A stretch of DNA of 56,008 bases, from contig JAZRKJ010000049.1 in assembly GCA_045646245.1 (NCBI GenBank), forward strand, positions 1-56,008, read 5' to 3'. Origin of the DNA: SIG607 sp045646245 (GTDB lineage: Bacteria > Bacillota > Clostridia > Oscillospirales > Acutalibacteraceae). This document shows positions 33,231 to 42,305 of this stretch, in pieces (positions within the stretch are counted from its first letter, which is position 1; every line of letters starts with the position of its first letter). Made by a program: the position numbers and the translations under genes. A model generated the notes under the pieces. The model worked only from the letters and a program-made list of their open reading frames with translations, was not told the origin of the DNA and did not search any database.

Positions 33231-33937
33231 CTGTTTTTATCCGCAATAAGAGCAGTAAGGCAAAAAACCTCTTCCGCTCCCGCGTACAGCAGTTCTCTTG
33301 CGCAAGCATCAAGGGATGCTCCCGAGGTTTTAATATCGTCTACCAAAAGAACTCTGCCAGATACCTTTGCTTTGGTACGGTGATAGCTTTTAAAGGCATT
33401 TTCAAACCTTTGCGACAGGTTATCGTTTTTGTGCTGAACCGAACTTATCAGGCTTCGGCGCAAAAGGTCGTTCCTTATAGGTATATTTAAAATTTTCCCT
33501 ACTCCGTCAGCCAGAATTTCCGCTTGATTAAAGCCGCGCCTGATTTTACGCAAAAAGCTCATCGGCACAAAAGTAACACAACTGAAATCTGTTAAAGTGT
33601 CTACGCTTTCAAGCCTGTCCACCATATGTTGAACGTAAAATTTTGCATTTGCCTTATCCGAAGCAAACTTCAAACCGTATAAACCTTTTTGAGCAATACC
33701 TTTATTCACAAAAGGAGCAGTAATACCCGAAAAATGGTAAATATATTTATTACAATCACAGGTTTTAATGCTTCTTCCGCATTTATCGCAAGACTTTTCT
33801 TCGGTCTTTTCAATTTGCTTATAACATTCTTCGCAAATAACCGCGCCTTTTTCCACCGCGCGTGAGCAAGCAAAGCAATGAGACGGCATAAGAAAATCCG
33901 TAAGATTTCCAACGTATTCTATAATTTTTTCTTTCAT
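33227..33937 (-). CDS. comF: ComF family phosphoribosyltransferase-like protein
   Basis: 236 aa. The N-terminal zinc-binding part has paired CxxC motifs (CFAC, CEEC, CDKC, CDC) and the C-terminal PRTase-like domain carries VLLVDDIKTSGAS (PRPP loop) near 195. ComF is needed for DNA uptake in competent bacteria. It follows recD2 by three bp; dprA is also in this window, so part of a competence set is present, although no comE/comG genes are seen here. Confidence 0.93.
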   Translation of the reverse strand: MKEKIIEYVGNLTDFLMPSHCFACSRAVEKGAVICEECYKQIEKTEEKSCDKCGRSIKTCDCNKYIYHFSGITAPFVNKGIAQKGLYGLKFASDKANAKFYVQHMVDRLESVDTLTDFSCVTFVPMSFLRKIRRGFNQAEILADGVGKILNIPIRNDLLRRSLISSVQHKNDNLSQRFENAFKSYHRTKAKVSGRVLLVDDIKTSGASLDACARELLYAGAEEVFCLTALIADKNS

Positions 33938-33940
33938 AAA

Positions 33941-36139
33941 CTAATCCAAAAATTCTTTTAAAAGAGTATACCTCAAGTTTTTCCGGTTATTTGCCGCCAT
34001 AGTGTAAAGCACGTTATCGTCCCCTACTACTATAAGCAATTTTTTTGCTCTCGTAACGGCGGTATAAAGAAGGTTACGGTATTTAAGCTTGGAAGGAACG
34101 TCGTAAAGAGGTAAAACGACACAGTCGTACTCACTACCCTGACTTTTATGTACCGTTACCGCGTATGCAAGTTCAAGTTGAGAAAGGTCCTCGGTATAAT
34201 AAGTAACCTTACGGTCTTCAAAACGGACGGTAACACTTCCCTCACGCATATTCAGTTTTTCAACAAAACCAACGTCACCGTTAAAAACACCGGTTCCTTG
34301 TTCGCCGTTATCTTTAGTCCAAACAAGCTCGTAATTATTTTTAATCTGCATTACCTTATCTTTTTCCCTGAGATAGAAGCCCTTAAAGAAAATTTCGGGG
34401 TCTTTTTTCCCTTTGGGGTTCAGTTGATTTTGCAATACGTTATTAAGGTTAACGGTTCCCAAAGCCATTTTTCTTGACGGACACAGAACCTGAATATCAG
34501 TAAGTGGGTTAAACCCGTAAGCGGCAGGAAGACGGGTAAGGCAAAGGTTTGAAACGGTTTCAAGCGTTTCTTCCACGCTGCTTCTGTGCATAAAGAAGAA
34601 GTCGGAATCACGCACCGAAAGGTCGGGGTTTTCTCCCGAAATAACGGCGTGTGCAGTACGTATAATCGCACTCTCCTGCGCCTGACGAAAAACCTTATCA
34701 AGGGTTACCGCGCAAAACTTAGAGCTGGCTATAATATCCCCCAAAACGTTTCCTGCGCTAACGCTTGGCAACTGGTCGTTATCACCCACCAAAATAACAC
34801 GGGTGCTAAGTCTCAAAGCCCTGAGCAAACTTTCAAAAAGCAAAGTATCTATCATAGAAACTTCGTCAACAATAAGAACCTCACAATCAAGAGGGTTACG
34901 CTCGTTTCTTGAAAAGCGAGATTGTTCATCGTCACTCCATTCCACCTCCAAAAGACGGTGCAACGTTTTTGCTTCACGACCTGTAAGCTCGGTCATACGT
35001 TTGGCGGCGCGTCCTGTCGGCGCGGCAAGCTCAATATCCATATCACGGTGCTCGAACATTTCTATCAATGCTTTAAGCGTAGTGGTTTTACCTGTACCCG
35101 GACCACCGGTAATAAGAGTAACGCCGTTTTCAAAGGCAGCCATAACCGCTTCCTTCTGCTTTTGGTCAAGAGTAATTCCCATACTCAGTTCAACAAATTC
35201 AATTTCCCTTTCGTCAACAACGGAAAATATATTACGCTGAGAAATAGCAGTAAGACGCGCAGCAATATATTCTTCAGCGTCAAACAAAACGGGAAGCGCA
35301 ATGTATTCGGTATTTCCCACAATTTTACTGCGAAGTCTGAAAGAGTCTAAAAGGGTGTCTACCGCATCTAAAGCAACCGAACTGTCCACGTCAAGCAGAC
35401 TTTCGGCAACGGCGGTTAGCTTTTCTTTTGGCAAACAGGTATGCCCGTTATAAGAATTTTTACGCAAAACGTACTCAATACCTGCGCAAACCCTCATTTT
35501 ATCGTTTTGGGGAACTCTGTAATATTCTGCAACGTCCTCCGCTTTTTCAAAGGGCAAATCAATTTTCTCGTCACACAAAACATAAGGGTTTGCCTCTATT
35601 ATTTTAGCGGCGTTGCTCCCTAAAGCTTTATAAACCTTTATTGACTCTTCGGTAGAAATTTTAAACCGCGCAAGCAAAAGCATAACTTCCCTTATACCAA
35701 ACTGTTTGGCAAATTCTTCGCCTATTGCGGCGGCTTTTGCCTCGGAAATCCCGCTTATTCTTGCCAGTTGTTCGGGGGCGGATTCCAAAACGGTAACGGT
35801 ATCCTCCCCGAAGGTCTCCACAATTTTACGGGCAGTAGAAGGTCCCACACCTTTTATAGCACCGGTAGATAAATACCGTAAAAGTGCGGCGGCGTCGGTA
35901 GGCATATTCTTTTCCACCGTAGTAACCTTAAACTGAGGCCCGTAAACAGGATGAACAGTATAATTACCGTAAAGCACTACGTCGTCTCCGTGGCCGATAA
36001 ACGGCATATTTCCAACTACCGTAATTTCCTCGTCTTTTGTATCCAACAACGCAACGGTATAGCCGTTTTGAGGATTCTGATATGTAATTTTTCTGATTAT
36101 GCCTTTAACCGTTTCGGTTTGCAAATTCGTTTCGCTCAT
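33941..36139 (-). CDS. recD2: RecD2-type DNA helicase (RecD-like, no RecBC)
   Basis: 732 aa. It has an N-terminal OB-like/HhH extension, Walker A GGPGTGKTT near 347, DEVSMID (Walker B), VGDNDQLPSV and the C-terminal UvrD-like motif YAVTVHKSQGSEYD. The start is ATG 36139 (MSETN), six bp after GGAGG; an ATG two codons earlier lies directly next to that SD. It overlaps the upstream small gene by 35 bp. It functions in recombinational repair and mismatch tolerance. Confidence 0.95.
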   Translation of the reverse strand: MSETNLQTETVKGIIRKITYQNPQNGYTVALLDTKDEEITVVGNMPFIGHGDDVVLYGNYTVHPVYGPQFKVTTVEKNMPTDAAALLRYLSTGAIKGVGPSTARKIVETFGEDTVTVLESAPEQLARISGISEAKAAAIGEEFAKQFGIREVMLLLARFKISTEESIKVYKALGSNAAKIIEANPYVLCDEKIDLPFEKAEDVAEYYRVPQNDKMRVCAGIEYVLRKNSYNGHTCLPKEKLTAVAESLLDVDSSVALDAVDTLLDSFRLRSKIVGNTEYIALPVLFDAEEYIAARLTAISQRNIFSVVDEREIEFVELSMGITLDQKQKEAVMAAFENGVTLITGGPGTGKTTTLKALIEMFEHRDMDIELAAPTGRAAKRMTELTGREAKTLHRLLEVEWSDDEQSRFSRNERNPLDCEVLIVDEVSMIDTLLFESLLRALRLSTRVILVGDNDQLPSVSAGNVLGDIIASSKFCAVTLDKVFRQAQESAIIRTAHAVISGENPDLSVRDSDFFFMHRSSVEETLETVSNLCLTRLPAAYGFNPLTDIQVLCPSRKMALGTVNLNNVLQNQLNPKGKKDPEIFFKGFYLREKDKVMQIKNNYELVWTKDNGEQGTGVFNGDVGFVEKLNMREGSVTVRFEDRKVTYYTEDLSQLELAYAVTVHKSQGSEYDCVVLPLYDVPSKLKYRNLLYTAVTRAKKLLIVVGDDNVLYTMAANNRKNLRYTLLKEFLD

Positions 36140-36476
36140 CTTCATCCTCCGTTATTTTTTTAATAATTCCCGACACTTGATTTTCTTTGCAACAAATTAT
36201 GTTTTTGTGACAGTCACAAAAAGCAGTCACCTTTTCACACGGCGGCGTATCGCAAATAAAAATAAGATAATCCGCATACTCTTTTCCATACCAACGGTAC
36301 TTTTCGAAAAGGTAGAGAAAGCTTTCTTCTTCACTGCCCTTATTTAAGTGGGATACCGTAAACGTGATTTCACGCTTTTGCGGCCGCACAAGCAAAAGCC
36401 ATAACCTTGCCGTAAGACTGCTGACGCCCAGCACCGCAAAAAACAAAAAGACAGAAAGTATTATAATTTCACTCAT
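36105..36476 (-). CDS. small membrane-anchored protein of unknown function
   Basis: 123 aa, not recognised. Residues ~4-28 are a single hydrophobic membrane segment. The remainder is soluble and polar, with Cys residues in CDTPPCEKVTAFCDCH and ICCKEN. It has a GAGGTG SD and a TATAAT box 21 bp upstream of ATG 36476. It overlaps recD2 by 35 bp and is the first gene of the recD2-comF run. Confidence 0.6.
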   Translation of the reverse strand: MSEIIILSVFLFFAVLGVSSLTARLWLLLVRPQKREITFTVSHLNKGSEEESFLYLFEKYRWYGKEYADYLIFICDTPPCEKVTAFCDCHKNIICCKENQVSGIIKKITEDEDERNEFANRNG

Positions 36477-36571
36477 AACAACACCTCGCTACATTATATG
36501 TAGTTTTACGGGTTATGGTTAGCGCAAACGTTTATATTTTGAATAACCACAGCCATTATGAGTGACACAAC

Positions 36572-36597
36572 AAAAGGGCTTTAAGCAAAGCCCTTTT
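36572..36597 (-). terminator. terminator after cdaA-cdaR
   Basis: AAAAGGGCTTT-GCTT-AAAGCCCTTTT on the minus strand is an 11-bp stem followed by GTTGTG. It separates cdaR from the recD2 run. Confidence 0.75.
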
Positions 36598-36612
36598 ATT
36601 TTACCATTGTAT

Positions 36613-37617
36613 TTAGCTAACGTTAAAGGTAACGGTCACTTCGCCGATTTCCTTTTTTGTGTAAATACCGTCGGGTAGTTCTATTCTGACGGTAAAGGTG
36701 GTTTTTCCCGCTTCAATTTCTCTGTAATCAATGGGGGAAAGTTTTATATTCGCCAAATCATCAACAGTATCGGGAAGACCATACACTTCGATTTTGTTAA
36801 CAGAAACATTTTTAAGTTTTGCTTCACCCGCGTCAACCGAAGGCTCATTGGTAAATACAGGAACAACCGAAACTGTCCTTGCGCGATAAACGGGAACGGT
36901 AACCTTTAATTTTTCCGCAGAAATGGTAAACAAAGAATTGTCAAGCACATTTCCTTTTTCGTCGTAAAGGACAATATCTGCCTCATAAGTTTTGCTTTCG
37001 CCTATAGTTTCGGTTTCACCGACTACCGCTTCTATTCTGCTCAGCTTTGCAATATTAACCCCTGCACCGCTAATGGAAAAATCCGAAAAATTAACAGAAT
37101 TGATTACAGGGTCGCCTACAAAAAGATTAGTATCGGCATCCTTTTTTAAAGTAATTCCTTTTGCAACGGGTATAACTTCCGGATTTTCTTTGGTTTCAAC
37201 CTTATCTATAACAACCTTTACGGTTTTAGGAGATATATCAAAGGTTATGCCGGAATGCTCACCCAAAGAGCGCGCGGAAAGCTCAAGAGTATAAGTGCCG
37301 ACTTTGGTAACCTCACTTAAATCCGCGTCGATTATAATATCCGAAAGCTCCAAAGCATTTACGGCGGAATTCGGGCCGTGAGCCGTAACGGTGGCTGTTT
37401 TTTCGTCTTCAATAGAAATAATCTGCCAACCGTTCTCCCCTGCCAGGCTTCCTTCAGTAGAAAGATTTATTGAAATGTTAGCAAAAGATTTTGTAATAAT
37501 TTCGGTTTGGTCAATGGTAATTACAAGCCAGAATATAAAGGCAACCACCAAAGCAAAGATAACACTAAAACGGTTATTGGCAAAAAGCTTACGGAAGGAA
37601 AAATTTTTGCTCTTCAT
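36613..37617 (-). CDS. cdaR: YbbR-domain protein CdaR, regulator of diadenylate cyclase
   Basis: 334 aa. There is one N-terminal membrane anchor (residues ~15-38), then tandem YbbR domains on the outer face (for example 'IEVYGLPDTVDDL', 'VPVYRARTVSVVP'). ATG 37617 has GGGGA nine bp upstream; a GTG at 37623 overlaps the cdaA stop. It is the partner of CdaA and modulates c-di-AMP synthesis. glmM, the usual third gene, does not follow. Confidence 0.9.
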   Translation of the reverse strand: MKSKNFSFRKLFANNRFSVIFALVVAFIFWLVITIDQTEIITKSFANISINLSTEGSLAGENGWQIISIEDEKTATVTAHGPNSAVNALELSDIIIDADLSEVTKVGTYTLELSARSLGEHSGITFDISPKTVKVVIDKVETKENPEVIPVAKGITLKKDADTNLFVGDPVINSVNFSDFSISGAGVNIAKLSRIEAVVGETETIGESKTYEADIVLYDEKGNVLDNSLFTISAEKLKVTVPVYRARTVSVVPVFTNEPSVDAGEAKLKNVSVNKIEVYGLPDTVDDLANIKLSPIDYREIEAGKTTFTVRIELPDGIYTKKEIGEVTVTFNVS

Positions 37618-37619
37618 AA

Positions 37620-38537
37620 TCACTTATCCCCCTTCTTCTTAATAGGAACAAGGCGATCTATAAAGGATTTGATTTTGTAGAAAAGTCCTTCTTCTTTAGA
37701 ATCGTTCTCACCCTGAAGAATGAGACGGTAAAGTTCTTCACGAAGCCTTATTTGGTCGTAACCGCGTTCAATAGTTCCGTTTTGGACCAAAGAAATTTTA
37801 CCTGTTTCTTCGGATACTACAAGTATTACCGCGTCAGATACTTCACTCATACCTATAGCGGCGCGATGCCTTGTTCCAAGCTGAGAACTGAGATTAGGAT
37901 TAGACGTAAGCGGAAGTATACAACCGGCGGCGTACAGCTTACCGTTTCTAACGATTAAAGCGCCGTCGTGAAGAGGCGATTTGGGATAGAAGATGTTTCC
38001 TACCATTTGTGAAGAGGTATCCGCGTTAATAGTAGTTCCCGTATTGATAATATCGCCCAGCGACGTTGTACGTTCAAAAACAATAAGCGCGCCAATGCGT
38101 TGGTCATGCATAGTTTGAACAGCCATACAAATACTGTCAATCGCGCCTTTAAGCTGTTCGTCGTCAGTTTTAGCAGTAAGACCGAACTGACCGAATTTAG
38201 AACGACCGATACGCTCCAATGCACGGCGAATTTCCGGCTGAAAAATAACCGCGATTGCAATAACGCCCCATGACATAATTCTGGTCAGCAGCCAGTTCAC
38301 CGTTACAAGACCGAACCAACGCGAAAGCACGTAAGCAGCAAAAAGGATAATAATACCTTTAACCAGCTGACCGCCGCGGCTTTCTCTCATAAATTGGATA
38401 GCCTTGAATATGATGTAAGCAATAATAATTATATCGATGAAATCAAAAACCGAAATATGTGCAATAGCATAAATTATTTGATTCCAAATAGTTCTTATAC
38501 CGTCTAAAAACGCAGCCACATCATCATTCCCTTCCAT
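37620..38537 (-). CDS. cdaA: diadenylate cyclase CdaA
   Basis: 305 aa. There are three N-terminal membrane helices (~15-100), then a DAC domain with PLHDGALIV (DGA) and GTRHRAAIG (RHR) motifs. It condenses two ATP into c-di-AMP, which controls potassium and osmotic balance. ATG 38537 is preferred to GTG 38543, although neither has a strong SD. It is coupled to cdaR. Confidence 0.95.
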   Translation of the reverse strand: MEGNDDVAAFLDGIRTIWNQIIYAIAHISVFDFIDIIIIAYIIFKAIQFMRESRGGQLVKGIIILFAAYVLSRWFGLVTVNWLLTRIMSWGVIAIAVIFQPEIRRALERIGRSKFGQFGLTAKTDDEQLKGAIDSICMAVQTMHDQRIGALIVFERTTSLGDIINTGTTINADTSSQMVGNIFYPKSPLHDGALIVRNGKLYAAGCILPLTSNPNLSSQLGTRHRAAIGMSEVSDAVILVVSEETGKISLVQNGTIERGYDQIRLREELYRLILQGENDSKEEGLFYKIKSFIDRLVPIKKKGDK

Positions 38538-38555
38538 TTTCACGTCTTCTGTTAT

Positions 38556-38584
38556 ATTTTAGCACATTAAAGTGTATGAATCAA
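38556..38584 (-). promoter_or_regulatory. sigma-A promoter of cdaA-cdaR
   Basis: TTGATT (38579-38584), 17 bp, TAAAAT (38556-38561), about 20 bp upstream of the start. Confidence 0.82.
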
Positions 38585-38612
38585 TAGTTTTTTAATAAAT
38601 TTTATATATTAT

Positions 38613-39752
38613 TTATATATTTTTGTTTGCTAATCCCAAAAGCAGTTTTTTTACGTATTCTATGTCGGAAACACAGGAAGTAATACCCGGAGAAAGCCTT
38701 ACGGTTCCCGTTTTGTACGTACCCAAAGTTTTGTGCGCCAAAGGAGCGCAATGGTATCCGCCTCTCACCGCAACACCGTGTTCGCTTAAATACGCTGCAA
38801 CCTCATCGCTGTTCATTCGGTGAACGTTCAAGGACAAGACAGGCGCAAAATCTCCGTCGAAATTTCCGTTGCAGCAAACAGTTATTCCGTTACAATTTTT
38901 CAAATCTCTGCAAAGCTTTCTGCACAAAGCCGCCTCGTGACGATAAACATTTTCTATTCCTTTTGTTTTAAGGAAATCTATACCGGCTTCAATTCCAAAA
39001 ATTCCCGGCAAATTAAGGGTTCCGCTTTCAAGTCTTTCAGGCATATCATCAGGTTGGATAAGGCTTAAAGATGCGGTTCCCGTTCCGCCCTCCACAATGG
39101 TAGATTCTATCGGCTTTTCAGCAATAAGAATCCCTGTTCCCATAGGCGCAAAAAGCCCTTTATGGGGCGCTATACAAAGAAAGTCTATATTCATTTCCTT
39201 CATATTTATAGGTACAATTCCGCCGCTTTGCGCCGCGTCCACACCAAACAAAAGCCCTTTCCTTTTACAAAACTCGCCCACTTTAGCTATATTGATAATC
39301 TTTCCGCACACGTTGGAGGCATGGGTACAAAAAATCATTTTTGTATTAGGCTTAACACATCTTTCAAGCTCGCTTTCAACATCATCGCTAAAGCCGTCAA
39401 AAATATCAAAATCTATTATCCCCTTATTTGAAAGCGCTGTAGCGGGACGCGCCACGGCGTTATGCTCCAAATTCGAAATAATCAAGTGGTCGTTTTGTTT
39501 TAATACGCCTTTGAGAACAAGGTTTACGGAATGGGTACAATTCAAAGTAAACACCACGTTTTCAGGTCCCTTTGCGCCGAAAAAATCCGCAACCTTTTCT
39601 CTCACTTTATATATCTTTTCCGCCGCCGAAACAGACAGTTTGTGTCCGCTTCTTCCCGGATTAGCGCTAAAATACCGCAAAGCGTTTTGTACCGAACGCA
39701 CCACCGTTTCAGGCTTATATCCGGAAGTAGCAGCGTTATCCAAATATATCAC
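38613..39752 (-). CDS. class V aminotransferase, cysteine desulfurase-like
   Basis: 379 aa. It begins MIYLDNAATSGYKPE, has the PLP lysine context IAPHKGLFAP near 200, the aspartate of GVDAAQSGG, and VRGGYHCAPLAHKTLGT near 340 where the desulfurase Cys lies. I read it as the cysteine desulfurase family that accompanies DUF3343 proteins, releasing sulfur (or selenium from selenocysteine) as a persulfide. The DUF3343 gene is immediately upstream with a terminator-like hairpin between. The acceptor in vivo is unknown. Confidence 0.82.
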   Translation of the reverse strand: MIYLDNAATSGYKPETVVRSVQNALRYFSANPGRSGHKLSVSAAEKIYKVREKVADFFGAKGPENVVFTLNCTHSVNLVLKGVLKQNDHLIISNLEHNAVARPATALSNKGIIDFDIFDGFSDDVESELERCVKPNTKMIFCTHASNVCGKIINIAKVGEFCKRKGLLFGVDAAQSGGIVPINMKEMNIDFLCIAPHKGLFAPMGTGILIAEKPIESTIVEGGTGTASLSLIQPDDMPERLESGTLNLPGIFGIEAGIDFLKTKGIENVYRHEAALCRKLCRDLKNCNGITVCCNGNFDGDFAPVLSLNVHRMNSDEVAAYLSEHGVAVRGGYHCAPLAHKTLGTYKTGTVRLSPGITSCVSDIEYVKKLLLGLANKNI

Positions 39753-39773
39753 ATTTTCACCCCCTGAAACAAA

Positions 39774-39808
39774 AATGTCACGGCGTCAAATCAGAGCACC
39801 GTGACATT
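39774..39808 (-). terminator. hairpin between DUF3343 gene and desulfurase
   Basis: The 10-bp stem AATGTCACGG / CCGTGACATT is followed on the minus strand by TTTTGTTTC. It is either a terminator for the DUF3343 gene or an attenuator before the desulfurase (SD GGGGG just downstream). Confidence 0.72.
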
Positions 39809-39820
39809 CCTCTCCGCTTT

Positions 39821-40042
39821 TTAGCTGAGCGGTAATATTTTCAGAATTTTTACGTTATTGTTTTTAAGCAGATTTTCTATTTCTTCAATATTGCCGCCGG
39901 TCACGATTCCATACCCGCATCCGTAATTTTCCGTCCCGTATTTCATACGTTCCGTTTCTGCCGTAAATCCTCGTTTTTTCAGTATTTCCCGCCCTTTTAT
40001 GGCATGGGTTACCGTTCCGGTGGCAATTACATACTTTTTCAT
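39821..40042 (-). CDS. DUF3343 protein, putative sulfur/selenium carrier
   Basis: 73 aa with a GGAGG SD. Sequence landmarks are ATGTVTHAIKGREILKKRGF and a single central Cys in NYGCGYGI, as in the DUF3343 'putative Se/S carrier' family. The neighbouring cysteine desulfurase would load a persulfide on this Cys. No selenophosphate synthetase is seen in the window. Confidence 0.78.
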   Translation of the reverse strand: MKKYVIATGTVTHAIKGREILKKRGFTAETERMKYGTENYGCGYGIVTGGNIEEIENLLKNNNVKILKILPLS

Positions 40043-40106
40043 TTTTTCCTCCGCGGGTATTGCTTTTCATATAGCCTTTTGGGCTACATTACATACTATG
40101 CTCTTG

Positions 40107-41174
40107 CTACTCCTCTGTTACCTTAATTTGCGCATATTTATATGCCACAGTTACTATAAGGGGCAACAAAAACATACCCGCAATCCCGAAAAGTTTAAGC
40201 CCTAAAAACAAAGAAAACAGCGTCAAAAGCGGATTAAGCCCAACCTGCTTTCCCATAATTTTGGGTTCTAAAACGTTCCTCGCCACCGTAACGGCACCAA
40301 AAATTCCTATTAGCCCTATAAACAACGCAGTATTCCCCTTTAAAAGTTCAAATATCGCCCAAGGCACCAGTACCGTACCGCTCCCCAGAATGGGCAAAAA
40401 ATCAACCAGCGCTATAATAAGCGCTGTTTTTGCGCCGTTTTTTACGCCTATTATTAAAAAGCCCGACAGCAAAACCAAAAAAGCGGATAACGACAAAAGA
40501 ATATAGCCTTTAGCCATTTTTAAAATGTTATTAACGGCAATGCTTTTAATAACCGATATTTTTTTGAGTTGACGTTCTTTTAATGCATATCCAACGTTTT
40601 TCTTAAAGGATTCAAAATCTTTAGCAATATAGCAACCGCTTATTACAGTTACTACAAGGCTTAACAGAAATCCCGGCATACCCGATACCACACTTGCTAT
40701 AAATTCTGATATATATTCAGCCGCTCTGCCTAAAAAAGCAGATAAAGTATTTTTTGCGCCCGTTGTTATATATTCACCAAAAGGAGTTGGTATTTTAGAT
40801 AACGATGATTCCACCTTCTTTATAATCGAATCCACAGAAGCGGTAATGCTTTTGGCGTATTCCGGCATTTGCTCATAAAGGTTGGCTAAATAAAAATATA
40901 TTCTGCTCCCTATTACAAATAAAAACATCAATATTATTACGTAAATGGCAATTACGGTAAATAAAGCCACAGTAGAACGCTTAACTTTTATTCTCTCACT
41001 TATAACCGAAGCGGGTTTTTGAATTGCAACGGCAATAAGAGTGCCTATAACAAAAGGCAGTAAATAATTAAGACAAAATTTCATTGCAAAATATAAAAGC
41101 CCGAATATAACCGAATAATAAGCCACAAAAGTCAAAAATTTCTTCTTTTTTTCGTTATCCAAAATAAAAAACAT
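40107..41174 (-). CDS. AI-2E/YtvI-family membrane permease
   Basis: 355 aa with about eight hydrophobic segments: helices near 12-50, 65-90 and 150-180, and a C-terminal cluster 215-345 including 'VDFLPILGSGTVLVPWAIFELL'. The family covers AI-2E exporters and the sporulation protein YtvI, and the LPxLGxGxVLxPWA motif fits YtvI best. Sporulation use is supported only by yunB elsewhere in the window. It is divergent from the ACT-domain gene. Confidence 0.83.
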   Translation of the reverse strand: MFFILDNEKKKKFLTFVAYYSVIFGLLYFAMKFCLNYLLPFVIGTLIAVAIQKPASVISERIKVKRSTVALFTVIAIYVIILMFLFVIGSRIYFYLANLYEQMPEYAKSITASVDSIIKKVESSLSKIPTPFGEYITTGAKNTLSAFLGRAAEYISEFIASVVSGMPGFLLSLVVTVISGCYIAKDFESFKKNVGYALKERQLKKISVIKSIAVNNILKMAKGYILLSLSAFLVLLSGFLIIGVKNGAKTALIIALVDFLPILGSGTVLVPWAIFELLKGNTALFIGLIGIFGAVTVARNVLEPKIMGKQVGLNPLLTLFSLFLGLKLFGIAGMFLLPLIVTVAYKYAQIKVTEE

Positions 41175-41180
41175 CCTCTA

Positions 41181-41209
41181 TTGATTTTTATGTAGAAATA
41201 TTTTATAAT
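41181..41209 (+). promoter_or_regulatory. sigma-A promoter of the ACT-domain gene
   Basis: TTGATT (41181-41186), 17 bp, TATAAT (41204-41209), then GGAGG and ATG at 41241. Confidence 0.85.
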
Positions 41210-41240
41210 AAAGAAAACTGTTTTTCTATGGAGGACAAAT

Positions 41241-41672
41241 ATGAAAGATTACGATATGTTACTTATTAAAGCATCTGCCCTTCCCGACGTTTTCTTAAAG
41301 GTTTTATACGCCAAAGAATTGCTGGAGGACGGTTCTGTTTCAAGCGTTAGCGCCGCCGTTTTAAAGGCTGGGATTTCAAGAAGTGCTTTTTATAAATATA
41401 AGGACCAAGTGTTTCTCTATCACAAACAAGATACCGAAAACACCGTTACTATCAGCGCTCACTTAAGCGACCGTGCAGGTGTATTTTCTGCACTTACCGC
41501 CCGTTTATTCGAAAAAGGCGCCAATATCCTTACCATTAACCAAAACCACCCCGTAGACGGCATTGCCGCCGTTACCCTTTCGGTAAGAACCGACAACCTT
41601 TCGGTACCGTTAGAGGAACTAATAAACCTTATCCGCAAAATCGACGGCGTTATTTCGGTAAAAATTATTTAA
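41241..41672 (+). CDS. pheB: ACT-domain protein, PheB-like
   Basis: 143 aa. An N-terminal helical part with a YKYKDQVF segment is followed by an ACT domain (ISAHLSDRAGVFSALTARLFEKGANILTI...). This matches the UPF0735/PheB family of amino-acid-sensing regulators, often near homoserine or phenylalanine genes. Here it stands alone with its own promoter. The ligand is unknown. Confidence 0.88.
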   Translation: MKDYDMLLIKASALPDVFLKVLYAKELLEDGSVSSVSAAVLKAGISRSAFYKYKDQVFLYHKQDTENTVTISAHLSDRAGVFSALTARLFEKGANILTINQNHPVDGIAAVTLSVRTDNLSVPLEELINLIRKIDGVISVKII

Positions 41673-41720
41673 TGCTTAATTTTGTGTAAAAAATACTTAA
41701 ATTCAGATAAATTCTCCCTA

Positions 41721-41749
41721 TTGCATAGACTTTAACCCTAAATTAAAAT
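41721..41749 (+). promoter_or_regulatory. putative promoter of the accessory cassette
   Basis: TTGCAT (41721-41726), 17 bp, TAAAAT (41744-41749), 28 bp upstream of the kinase start. No other promoter is evident before the next five genes. Confidence 0.65.
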
Positions 41750-41777
41750 GTAGGTACTATATTTAAAGGAAAAACCA

Positions 41778-42305
41778 ATGAAACGAATTCTTATAATCGG
41801 CAATGCCGGTAGCGGAAAAACTACCTTCGCTAAAGCGCTTGCCGAAAAGACACAGCTACCACTTATTCATTTAGATAAACTTTTTTGGTGCGGCGAATGG
41901 GAGCACGTTTCCCACGATGAATTCGATACGGCATTACAAAAAGAATTAGAAAAGTCCGAATGGATAATTGACGGTAATTTCAGCAGAACTATTCCTCACA
42001 GGTTAAAATACTGTGATACTGTTTTTTATTTCGATTTACCCACAATCACTTGCCTTTGGGGTTCAACTGTTCGAGTTTTTAAAAACTACGGTAAAACAAG
42101 GGATGATATGGGCGGTAACTGCCCCGAATATTTCGACAAACACAAATCAGAACTTTATAAGGCTATTCTTACCTTTAATAAAAAGAACAGAAAAAGATAC
42201 ACAAATCTTCTAAAAGAACAAAAGGATAAAAATATAATAATATTCAAAAGCAGAAAACAGGCTATGCGTTATTTAAAAGAATCGGAGAAACAAAGTGACG
42301 TTTAA
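41778..42305 (+). CDS. P-loop kinase of the adenylate kinase/topology-modulation (FlaR) type
   Basis: 175 aa. Walker A IGNAGSGKTTFAKALAE is near residue 6, LPLIHLDKLFW near 30, WIIDGNFSRT near 62, and a lid-like basic C-terminal helix follows. It resembles the DNA topology-modulation protein family, small nucleotide or unknown-substrate kinases. It is the first gene of a tightly packed plus-strand cassette, and the next start lies within its last codons. Confidence 0.8.
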   Translation: MKRILIIGNAGSGKTTFAKALAEKTQLPLIHLDKLFWCGEWEHVSHDEFDTALQKELEKSEWIIDGNFSRTIPHRLKYCDTVFYFDLPTITCLWGSTVRVFKNYGKTRDDMGGNCPEYFDKHKSELYKAILTFNKKNRKRYTNLLKEQKDKNIIIFKSRKQAMRYLKESEKQSDV

